A stretch of DNA of 64,000 nt from Ectopseudomonas mendocina (GTDB lineage: Bacteria; Pseudomonadota; Gammaproteobacteria; Pseudomonadales; Pseudomonadaceae). The notes under the pieces were generated by a model. It searched no databases. It saw nothing but the letters and a program-made list of their open reading frames with translations, and was not told the origin of the DNA. The stretch spans positions 186,001-250,000 of the forward strand of contig NZ_SCFY01000002.1 in NCBI RefSeq assembly GCF_007049795.1. The letters run 5' to 3'. The position numbers were made by a program, and so were the translations under genes. Shown in pieces: positions 1-7,715 of this stretch (positions are counted from its first letter, which is position 1; every line of letters starts with the position of its first letter).

Positions 1-153
1 AGAGGTACTCTTTACCAGCTGCGCAGGTTTGACCCCGGAATCAAAGGCTACGCGTCTGCCTATACTGGTTGCAGCGACCTGAGCAGCATCGCGCCATTGA
101 TCGCCTGCGCGCGGGATGAGGCACATAGACCCGGATTGTCGAACGACTGGTAA
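1..153 (+). CDS. 3' end of an unidentified upstream gene (partial)
   Basis: Frame 1 stays open from the window edge to a TAA at 151-153, giving about 50 residues that end in LSNDW. The stop lies three bases before the ATG of the sensor diguanylate cyclase at 157, the spacing expected for two genes of one operon. No motif is recognisable in so short a piece, and the other forward frames close early. It could be the C-terminus of a periplasmic or signalling protein cotranscribed with the cyclase, or a chance open frame. Confidence 0.4.
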   Translation, partial: RGTLYQLRRFDPGIKGYASAYTGCSDLSSIAPLIACARDEAHRPGLSNDW

Positions 154-156
154 GCC

Positions 157-1929
157 ATGCCGATCAGCACTGTACCTCACAAGCGCTTCACTACTTATCT
201 CTACACCATGCTCGGCGTCGTGCTGCTGCTCGGCCTGGCTTTCGTAGTGCTTTTACGCAAACAACTCCGGTATCAGGAAGCTATCCAGCAACGCGAGCTG
301 TCCCTGCATCTGGCCGAGGAACTGCGCCAATCGTCGACAGACCTGGCACGTCTGGTGCGTAGTTATGTGATCACGGGCGATATTCACTATCGCGAATACT
401 TCGACAGTGTCGTGGCCATTCGTGATGGCCTACAACCACGTCCTGCCGACTACCACCTAGCCTATTGGGAACTGAAAGTCCTGGAAAACAGTGGCTTTAT
501 GCCAGCCCGCAAGGAAACGGGAGAAACCATCGCCCTGCTCGAGCTGATGCGCCGAACCGGTTTTACCGAAGTCGAGCTGAGCAAACTGGTGGAAGCCAAG
601 CGGCATTCAGATGAGCTAGTCGCGATCGAGAGGCAGGCCATGCAGCTGGCTGATCGCGAACCACGCCAACCGAGCAACCGGGACAAAGCCCTGTGGATGT
701 TGGCCGACTATAACTTCATCGAGCTCAAAGCGAAGGTTATGCAGCCGATCATCGACGCTCAGCAAATGGTCATCTCACGCACACAAAATGCGGTAGACAT
801 AGCCAAGCAGCGCCTGTCTATCGCGACCTCTTTCCTGTTCGTCATGAGCGGTACACTGGTGCTGCTCATTCTGCTGCTGGGCAGGGAGATTCGACGCCTG
901 ATCGGCTGCTCGGTGCAGGATCTGCAAAGCACCCTGACCCGCCTCGGTCAGGGTGATTTTCTGACGCCCATCAAGGCACAGGACCAGAACAGCGTACTTG
1001 GCTGGATCGCGCACACCCAGCGTCAACTGGCCTCGCTCAACCTCAAGCATTTCAAGGCCATCATCGAGTCTTCCGATGACGCCATCATCAGTAAGAACAC
1101 AGAAAGCATCATCGCCAGTTGGAATACAGGGGCGGAACGCATGTTCGGTTACAACGCCGAAGATATGATCGGCACCTCCATTCGTCGCCTGATCCCGCAG
1201 GAGCGAGAGCTGGAGGAAGACGAGATTCTCGAGAAAATCACTCGTGGCCAGAAGGTTGAGCACTTTCATACCCAACGCCTGCATCGCGACGGTCATTTGA
1301 TCGACCTGTCCGTGAGCATTTCTCCGATCTATAACGAACATGGCCATGTGATCGGCGCATCGAAGATCGCCCGCGACATCTCACGTGCCAAAGCGGCGGA
1401 AGCCGAAATTCATCGCCTGGCGTTTTACGACACGCTCACTGGGCTTGCTAACCGCCGACTGCTGATCGAAAGACTGACGCAGGCCATAAACCGCTATGGA
1501 CGTGATCAGGCCAGCTTCGCCGTGCTGTTTCTCGATCTTGATAATTTCAAGTCACTTAACGACACGCTCGGCCATGAAGCGGGCGACACGCTGCTCGAAG
1601 AAGTCGCCAGACGCTTGCTGGAAGCCGTGCGCAAAACCGATATAGCGGCGCGCCTGGGAGGCGATGAGTTCGTCCTGTTGATCAACCTGCACCAATTGCC
1701 GCAAGCCAGCACGCAATGGCTGGACACAGTGGTGGAAAAACTCAGAAAGAGCATCGCGTCCCCCTACTCGATCCAGGGCACCTCGCACACCTGCACCACC
1801 AGTATCGGTGGCGTAATCTACAGCGGCCAGGATTGCTCGGCGGTGACGCTGCTAAGCCAAGCCGGTCATGCGATGTATCAGGCCAAGCGCAAGGGTAAGA
1901 ACCAGTTCTATCTCTATGATGGCAACTAA
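157..1929 (+). CDS. Membrane PAS-GGDEF diguanylate cyclase
   Basis: 590-residue predicted inner-membrane sensor that makes c-di-GMP from two GTP. A first membrane segment lies at about residues 14-34, then an extracytoplasmic helical region to about 225, a second membrane segment at about 227-250, a short HAMP-like linker, a PAS domain at about 300-420 and a GGDEF domain from about 430 to the end. The catalytic GGDEF is intact at residues 501-505. Five residues before it is RKTD, a complete RxxD product-inhibition site, so the enzyme should be active and feedback-controlled. There is no EAL domain. The ligand of the sensor region cannot be told. Three bases separate it from the open frame upstream. 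A second GGDEF gene follows tail to tail. Confidence 0.9.
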   Translation: MPISTVPHKRFTTYLYTMLGVVLLLGLAFVVLLRKQLRYQEAIQQRELSLHLAEELRQSSTDLARLVRSYVITGDIHYREYFDSVVAIRDGLQPRPADYHLAYWELKVLENSGFMPARKETGETIALLELMRRTGFTEVELSKLVEAKRHSDELVAIERQAMQLADREPRQPSNRDKALWMLADYNFIELKAKVMQPIIDAQQMVISRTQNAVDIAKQRLSIATSFLFVMSGTLVLLILLLGREIRRLIGCSVQDLQSTLTRLGQGDFLTPIKAQDQNSVLGWIAHTQRQLASLNLKHFKAIIESSDDAIISKNTESIIASWNTGAERMFGYNAEDMIGTSIRRLIPQERELEEDEILEKITRGQKVEHFHTQRLHRDGHLIDLSVSISPIYNEHGHVIGASKIARDISRAKAAEAEIHRLAFYDTLTGLANRRLLIERLTQAINRYGRDQASFAVLFLDLDNFKSLNDTLGHEAGDTLLEEVARRLLEAVRKTDIAARLGGDEFVLLINLHQLPQASTQWLDTVVEKLRKSIASPYSIQGTSHTCTTSIGGVIYSGQDCSAVTLLSQAGHAMYQAKRKGKNQFYLYDGN

Positions 1930-2094
1930 TGTTGCGAGCTTTATGAATTTGCGTTGATGTTAAATGGGCCGGCGCCCCAAATTACCTACCTGCGCTGTAG
2001 TGAGGCGTGCGGGGGTGTTGGCATCACGACTGCCATCATCTGCACATCCATGATCCTCGAACGCATGTTCAGCGACAGCCTGAGCCAGCCCGCG

Positions 2095-3768
2095 TCAGTG
2101 ATGCTCGATGCGATTGCGCCCGCCGCGCTTGGCGCAATACAGGGCGATATCGCTACGTGACAGCGCGGCCTCGACGCTGGCATCGCTGGCGTTGAGCGAG
2201 GAAATGCCAACGCTGACGGCGAGGAAGATCGGCTCCCCGGCGTGCATGATCGGCGCCTTGGCCAGTTCGTTCTGGATGCGCGTAGCGAAGTGCATGGCCT
2301 GGTCCAGATCCGCCTCGCTGAGCACCACGGCGAACTCTTCGCCACCCAGGCGCCCGGCGGTGTCGGTCTTGCGCAACTGGGTGCAGAGAATCGCCGCGAA
2401 GTGACGCAGGGCCTGGTCGCCGACGTTGTGGCCCCAGCGGTCGTTGATGGTCTTGAAGTAGTCCAGGTCGAACATCAGGATCGCCGCACTTTGCTCGGGG
2501 CTGCGTTGCAGGCGCGCCAGTTCGGCTTCGAGCTGGCGCATGAAATGCCGGCGGTTGGCGAGCTGGGTGAGGAAGTCGGTGGTGGCGAAGGCCTGCAACT
2601 CTGCTTCGATCTGCTTGCGCTCGGTGACGTCGGTCATGAAGCCATGCCAGATCACGCTGCCGTCTTCTTCGCGGCGCGGGCAGGCTTCGCCCTGGCACCA
2701 GGCGATTTCACGCCCCGGTACCTGCACGCGAAACTCCAGATACCAGTCCGTCAGTTCTTCGGCCGATAGTTGCAGGGAGTCGATGAAGGCCATGCGGTCG
2801 TCCGGGTGGACGATGGCCGTCAGCGCCTGAGCGTCCTGCATCAGTTGCATCGCACTGAGCCCGCAGATGGCTTGCGCGCCGGCGCTGACGTAGGTGAAGG
2901 CAGAGATGCCGTCGACCTGCCGGCGGAACTGGAAGACCATGCCGGGGATTTCATTGGTCAGGTCGGTCATCAGGGCCGCGGTCTGCTGCACCTGCTCGGA
3001 CAGGCGGCGCATGGCGGTGATGTCGGTGGTGGTACCGATCATGCGCAGCGGTTTGCCGTGCATGTCGCGCTCGACCACCTTGCCACGGCTGCATACCCAT
3101 TTGTACTGGCCGTCGCGGCAACGCAGGCGGTGCTCGACTTCATAGGCGTCGGTGCGCTGATCCAGGTGCGCCTGGATGGTCGCGCGCACGTAGTTGAGGT
3201 CAGCCGGGTGCACGCGGGTATAGCTCTCTTCGATGCGATTGCCGATTTCGTGGTCGGCATAGCCGAGCAGCGCCTTCCAGTTGCTGGAGTAATGGATGTC
3301 GCCGGTGGTGATGTCGCGGTCCCAGATGCCTGTACCGCTACCGGCGATGGCCAGTGCCATGCGCTGCTCGCTGGCATGCAGGGCGGCGACTTCATGGCGC
3401 TGGCGGGCCTCTTGCGCTTCGCGCGCCAGCAGGTCGAGGGCCAGTGCGGCGAAGTCCTGCAGGGCTTCGCGCTGCTTGGCGTCGAGCGTGCGGGGCGGGT
3501 CGAAATGCAGGTACAGCGTGCCGAGCCTGACGCCCTCTTGCATCTGCAAGGGCCAGACCTGGGTGGTGGGTGAGGTTTCACGAGTTTCGATGAGCTTCGC
3601 CAGACGTGCATCGCTCAGGCCAGGGCTGGCCCAGATATGCCGTGCAGCCCCAACGCCGGAGACCAGCGCGGCGGCCGAGTCGAAATACCGGCTAAGCAGG
3701 CGCACGAAGCCATCGAGCCGCTCATCATTGGAGCCGGTGGGCGCGCTGACCGAACACAGGGGCTGCAT
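2095..3768 (-). CDS. Cytoplasmic GAF-like/PAS/PAS-GGDEF diguanylate cyclase
   Basis: 557 residues with no evident membrane segment. The N-terminal 140 residues look like a divergent GAF-type sensor (a pattern ending in a run of LALDLLAREAQEARQRH helix). Two PAS/PAC repeats follow at about 140-265 and 275-395, and a C-terminal GGDEF domain begins at about 400. The active-site motif is GGEEF at residues 475-479, a functional variant, preceded at the right distance by the RKTD inhibition site. Its product should be c-di-GMP. The gene stands alone and faces the first cyclase tail to tail, with 165 bases between the stops. The signal sensed is unknown. Confidence 0.88.
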   Translation of the reverse strand: MQPLCSVSAPTGSNDERLDGFVRLLSRYFDSAAALVSGVGAARHIWASPGLSDARLAKLIETRETSPTTQVWPLQMQEGVRLGTLYLHFDPPRTLDAKQREALQDFAALALDLLAREAQEARQRHEVAALHASEQRMALAIAGSGTGIWDRDITTGDIHYSSNWKALLGYADHEIGNRIEESYTRVHPADLNYVRATIQAHLDQRTDAYEVEHRLRCRDGQYKWVCSRGKVVERDMHGKPLRMIGTTTDITAMRRLSEQVQQTAALMTDLTNEIPGMVFQFRRQVDGISAFTYVSAGAQAICGLSAMQLMQDAQALTAIVHPDDRMAFIDSLQLSAEELTDWYLEFRVQVPGREIAWCQGEACPRREEDGSVIWHGFMTDVTERKQIEAELQAFATTDFLTQLANRRHFMRQLEAELARLQRSPEQSAAILMFDLDYFKTINDRWGHNVGDQALRHFAAILCTQLRKTDTAGRLGGEEFAVVLSEADLDQAMHFATRIQNELAKAPIMHAGEPIFLAVSVGISSLNASDASVEAALSRSDIALYCAKRGGRNRIEHH

Positions 3769-3962
3769 AGTGGTTCTGCTTGGATAGAAACGCGGAAGGC
3801 GCCTGATATTGATACGCCATTGCTGAGCCGGCGTCTAATCGTTCGTGCACCTAAAGCCACTATTTATCAGCCTTTGCGCCGGATACTCAACCCCCGATCA
3901 GTCTGGCCAGGGCCTGCACTGGCTCTGGTTGCGGTTTTTCAGAGTAGCCGTGCGCCTTAAAA

Positions 3963-3991
3963 TTGTTATGATATAACATCTTTAAGATAAA
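3963..3991 (+). promoter_or_regulatory. Promoter of the TonB receptor with an embedded Zur box
   Basis: TTGTTA at 3963-3968 and GATAAA at 3986-3991, 17 bases apart, make a reasonable sigma-70 promoter about 105 bases before the receptor gene. Overlapping the -35 element at 3964-3978 is TGTTATGATATAACA, two perfect 6-base arms around a 3-base centre. It fits the Pseudomonas Zur operator TGTTATRNTATAACA (recalled from the literature) at every fixed position. Repression by zinc-loaded Zur would block RNA polymerase here. The rest of the 328-base gap between 3769 and 4096 shows no gene. Confidence 0.7.
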
Positions 3992-4096
3992 TCATTTACC
4001 GATACATCCCGCACTGCTGTCTGGACGTGGCCAGCCGCCCCAGCAGGCCAACGCACACCCCTCCCTCACTTAGAAAACGCAACGCTAGGAATACCC

Positions 4097-6151
4097 ATGA
4101 AAGCCACTTCGGCCTCCCTCGCCGTCATGACGGCCCTGGTCACGCCTCAGATTCACGCCGCTTCGTCCGGCAACTCCACCGTTTCGCTAGGCTCGGTCTA
4201 CGTCACCCCGGAGGCCAGCGGCACGCTGCGCACCGACAGCATCCTGTCCTCGGTCGACATCATGGGCAGCGACAAGATTGAGGATAAGAACGTGATGAAC
4301 AGCTGGGAGCTGGTGGGCCAGATGCCCGGCATCCAGCTGACAGAGACGCGCATGGGCGCCGAGTCCGGCAAGGTGACCTTCCGTGCGTTCAACGGTGAGG
4401 GCTACATCAATGGCATCAAGACGCTAATCGACGGCGTGCCGAGCAACGTCAACAGCGGCAACCAGCGCTTCATCGACATGGTCTTCCCGTTGGATCTGGA
4501 ATACATCGAGGTGGTGCGCGGCACCAATGACCCGCGCTACGGCCTGCACAACATCGGCGGCAATATCAATTTCGTCACCCGCCAGGGCGGCAACTACACC
4601 GACGGCCGCCTGACCTACGGCAGCTTCAATACCCGCGAATTCCAGTTGGCCGTCGGCCACGAGGAAGGCAACTTCGCGCAGAACTACTTTCTGGCCAAGC
4701 AGGATTCCGACGGTTACCGCGACAACAGCAACTCCAACAAATATTCCCTGGGCGGCAAATGGTTCGTCACCGATGACGAGCAGACCATGAAGCTCGGCGT
4801 GATCGCCCGCCTCTATCACCACCAGGCCGAGGAACCGGGTTTTCTCACCGCGCAGGAGCTGGCCGCGAGCCGCACCCAGTCGCCGGAGAAGAACGCCAAC
4901 GATAGCGACGACCGCGACATGAAGCACCTCAGCGCGCATGCCGATTTCCAGCTCAGCGACGACCTGAGCCTGAGCAACAAGCTGTACTACAACAGCTACG
5001 ACGATGACCGCACCGTGACTTTCACCAGCTATCCGGTCGGCAACGCTCCGCGTCAGCGCCGCCAGTGGGAGGAACGCCAGACCGGCGTGTTGAGCAACCT
5101 GACCTGGCGCGCTCACGAGATGCTGACCCTCGACGGCGGCATCAACTACGAGCAGCAGAACAACGAATACCGCCGCTATCGCTACAACTTCGGTAGCCCC
5201 ACCGATTTCGACGCACCACCGGCACGCACACAGAACGACGACAGCTACACGCTGTACAACACCGGCGCCTATGCCCAGGCGATCATCCAGCCCATCGAGC
5301 AGTTGAAGATCATCCCGGCGTACCGCGTCGACAAGTTCTCCGGTAATACCGAGCTGATGAACGGCGAGAAGGCCGAGCTGCAGGACTACGGCTGGATCGA
5401 ACAGCCCAAGCTCAGCGTGGTGTACAGCATCACCCCCGACATCAACGTCTACGCCAACTGGGGGCGCACCTTCCAGATTCTTACCGGCTCCACCGCACCT
5501 GCCTACATGACCGCCGGCCAGGCCTCGTACAAACCGTCGATCAACACCGGCAAGGAAGTGGGGGTGAAGTTCAAGCCGTTCGCCGGTTCCGAAGCGCGCA
5601 TTGCCGTATGGCAACAGGAAGCCACCGACGAAGTGGCCAACATGCCCAGCACCGGCACCACCGTCGGCTTGGGTGAAACCAAGCGTCGCGGCATCGACAT
5701 GCAGCTCAGCGCGCAGTTGAACGACCAGTGGACGGTGTGGGGCTCGCACGCTATTCAGGAAGCCAAGGTGGTCAGCGCATTCACCGCGGGCGGCCAGTCT
5801 CTGTCGGGCAAGGAAGTGTTCTCCACGCCGCGCTACATCAGCAATGCAGGGGTCGACTATCAGTTCAACGATGCCTGGCGCTTCGGCCTGTCGGCCCGTG
5901 CACAGGGTGACTACTACATCGACGAGCTGAACGAGCAAGGCAAGTACGGCGGCTTCGCGGTGCTCGATGCCAACGTGCGCTATCAGCTATCGGCTACCAC
6001 CAGCCTCGATCTGCAGATGAAGAACCTGACCGACCGCGACTATGAATACGTGTGGTTCGACAACTTCTTCTGGGCCGCTGGCGACGAACAACCGATGTTC
6101 TCCCCAGCCCCAGGTCGTTCGGCCTATCTGTCGGTGAACATGAAACTCTAA
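4097..6151 (+). CDS. TonB-dependent outer-membrane receptor, probably for zinc or a metallophore
   Basis: 684 residues. A signal peptide ends near the IHA-A site at residue 22. A plug domain spans about 45-160 (features such as VGQMPGIQ, IDGVPS and EVVRG), followed by a 22-strand-type beta-barrel that ends in the usual aromatic-rich strand. It imports a ligand across the outer membrane with TonB-ExbB-ExbD energy. The Zur box in its promoter points to zinc or a zinc carrier. The extracellular loops carry acidic/His patches (RLYHHQ, NDSDDRDMKH) that could help bind metal, but there is no long His-rich insert like that of Neisseria ZnuD. Family alone would also allow a siderophore receptor, so the substrate is inferred from regulation. 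An AGGA lies before the chosen ATG. Confidence 0.85.
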   Translation: MKATSASLAVMTALVTPQIHAASSGNSTVSLGSVYVTPEASGTLRTDSILSSVDIMGSDKIEDKNVMNSWELVGQMPGIQLTETRMGAESGKVTFRAFNGEGYINGIKTLIDGVPSNVNSGNQRFIDMVFPLDLEYIEVVRGTNDPRYGLHNIGGNINFVTRQGGNYTDGRLTYGSFNTREFQLAVGHEEGNFAQNYFLAKQDSDGYRDNSNSNKYSLGGKWFVTDDEQTMKLGVIARLYHHQAEEPGFLTAQELAASRTQSPEKNANDSDDRDMKHLSAHADFQLSDDLSLSNKLYYNSYDDDRTVTFTSYPVGNAPRQRRQWEERQTGVLSNLTWRAHEMLTLDGGINYEQQNNEYRRYRYNFGSPTDFDAPPARTQNDDSYTLYNTGAYAQAIIQPIEQLKIIPAYRVDKFSGNTELMNGEKAELQDYGWIEQPKLSVVYSITPDINVYANWGRTFQILTGSTAPAYMTAGQASYKPSINTGKEVGVKFKPFAGSEARIAVWQQEATDEVANMPSTGTTVGLGETKRRGIDMQLSAQLNDQWTVWGSHAIQEAKVVSAFTAGGQSLSGKEVFSTPRYISNAGVDYQFNDAWRFGLSARAQGDYYIDELNEQGKYGGFAVLDANVRYQLSATTSLDLQMKNLTDRDYEYVWFDNFFWAAGDEQPMFSPAPGRSAYLSVNMKL

Positions 6152-6296
6152 GCCGCCCGGCTGCAACCTGGCCTGCAGGAGCTCGAGAACGGACTCCTGC
6201 ACGCACAACATGGTGTGACCAGCGAACAAGGGTGCGCCGTGCGCACCGCCAGGGCACCTCGACAACATCGGTTGTACACGGCGCAAATCATCAATG

Positions 6297-6327
6297 AAAA
6301 GGCCAGGGACGAACCCTGGCCTTTTTG
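6297..6327. terminator. Bidirectional rho-independent terminator
   Basis: AAAGGCCAGGG pairs with CCCTGGCCTTT around a short loop, flanked by A-run and T-run. It can end both the TonB receptor transcript (plus) and the DUF1624 gene (minus). The remaining 6152-6406 gap shows no gene. Confidence 0.85.
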
Positions 6328-6406
6328 CGTTCAAGGGGCTGACGGTCAGCACCGGCTTGGTTACGGCTTGCCCCGGTGCGCGCGGCGTACCCTACGACAG
6401 AGATTC

Positions 6407-7546
6407 CTAGAGGTACTTCAGCCAGCGAATGTCGCGACGCCGCGCCTTGAGCCGCGCGAACCACTGCGTGGGTGGAAACAGCACCAGCGCCAGCAGCACG
6501 GTCGTAGCCCAAACCCACTCCATCGAATCGAAGCCGAAGTAGTGCCCCTGGTTCGCGCCCCAGATGGCCAGGGCGGTGACATAGAGCAACTTCAGCACGT
6601 ACAGGTGCAGCAGGTAGAAGAACATCGGAGCACTACCGAATACCGCCAGGGTACGCACCAGGCGCCCGTCGTTGCGGCGCTCGAAGGATGCCAGCAGCTG
6701 CAGGCCGATGCCCAGCGTCAGCGCCAAAAACAGCAGCGACGGCGGATACTTGGTGATATTGAACAAGCCCATCAGCGTTTGCAGCGCGGTTTCCTCCACG
6801 GCCCAGGGCTTCTCGCCATAGCCGTTGAGCAGGCGCAGCAGGACGAACAGCGCCAGCGCAGCGAAACCGGCGCGACGCAACCATTGCAGGCGTTGCTCGG
6901 GCGCGCTCGCGCCGCGAAACCACGGGCCGATCACATAACCCAGGGCGATCACCCCGATCCACGGCAGCACCGGGTAAGACGTGCGCAGGCGTAACGTTTC
7001 GGAAAACTCGAGCCAGCCGCGGTCATGCAGGATCGCCCAGGGAATGTGCAGCGCCGACTCTGGGCCGAAGTGCAGCCCATCGAGCAGATTGTGCCCCGCC
7101 ACCAGCGCCAGGCCCAGCGCGGCCAGCAGCGTTCGCGGCAGCCACAGCAGCACGGAGAGCGCCAGCATGCTCAGGCCGATGGCCCAGATCACCTGCAGGT
7201 AGATCACCGTGGGCGGGAACTGGAAGGTCCAGGCGAAGTTGACCAGGGTGAACTCCAGCACCACCAGGAACAGCCCGCGCTTGAACAGAAAGGCGCTGGT
7301 CGCCGCCCGGCTCATCTGCTTCTCGCCATAGAGAAACGCCGAAAGCCCGGTGAGCAGGATGAATACCGGCGTGCACAGATGCGCCAGGGTACGGCTGAAG
7401 AACAGCGCAGGATCGGTGGCGGTCACGTCCATCGGGTCGCCGACCTGCTGGTGCAGGTAGAAGGTTTCGCGAACGTGATCGAGCAACATGAAGAGGATGA
7501 CCAGACCGCGCAGGGCGTCGATCGAAAGCAGACGATTGGAGGACAT
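6407..7546 (-). CDS. DUF1624 / heparan-alpha-glucosaminide acetyltransferase-like membrane protein
   Basis: 379 residues with about ten hydrophobic segments, a polytopic inner-membrane protein. The start LLSIDALRGLVILFMLLDH is the hallmark of the DUF1624/YeiB-type acyltransferase fold, in which an Arg and an Asp/His near the first helix are conserved; members may move acyl groups across the membrane onto sugars. The ATG at 7546 is chosen because the family motif begins five residues later; an in-frame start at 7609 would place its N-terminus inside the promoter region. A Zur-like operator sits 30 bases upstream, so the gene is probably induced by zinc shortage together with the facing TonB receptor. 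The acyl acceptor is unknown. Confidence 0.75.
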   Translation of the reverse strand: MSSNRLLSIDALRGLVILFMLLDHVRETFYLHQQVGDPMDVTATDPALFFSRTLAHLCTPVFILLTGLSAFLYGEKQMSRAATSAFLFKRGLFLVVLEFTLVNFAWTFQFPPTVIYLQVIWAIGLSMLALSVLLWLPRTLLAALGLALVAGHNLLDGLHFGPESALHIPWAILHDRGWLEFSETLRLRTSYPVLPWIGVIALGYVIGPWFRGASAPEQRLQWLRRAGFAALALFVLLRLLNGYGEKPWAVEETALQTLMGLFNITKYPPSLLFLALTLGIGLQLLASFERRNDGRLVRTLAVFGSAPMFFYLLHLYVLKLLYVTALAIWGANQGHYFGFDSMEWVWATTVLLALVLFPPTQWFARLKARRRDIRWLKYL

Positions 7547-7575
7547 GGAGGACTTCGAGAAGGGCACTATTGAAA

Positions 7576-7590
7576 CGTAATACCATAACA
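7576..7590 (-). promoter_or_regulatory. Zur-like operator upstream of the DUF1624 gene
   Basis: Read on the minus strand the site is TGTTATGGTATTACG, 13 of 15 positions of TGTTATRNTATAACA. The flanks also fit the longer operator (GAAAC outside one arm on the plus strand). A further half-site, ATATAACA, lies at about 7598-7605. It is in the 169-base gap between two divergent genes, 30 bases from the DUF1624 start and about 125 bases from the protease start, so it could control either or both. Confidence 0.55.
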
Positions 7591-7715
7591 TCGATAAATA
7601 TAACAGCACTCTCTTACGCAGGTATTCCTAACTACCGTTAGCACGCAACCGATCTGAACGAAGCGCGGCGAAGGCAGTCGGAAATGCAGGACAATCGTCA
7701 AGGAAACCCTGCCCC

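Noticed and set aside
4424..5938. Open frame of 504 codons on the minus strand inside the TonB receptor gene.
   Set aside because: The plus-strand receptor has signal peptide, plug and barrel; the antisense product is a Val/Gly-rich shadow.
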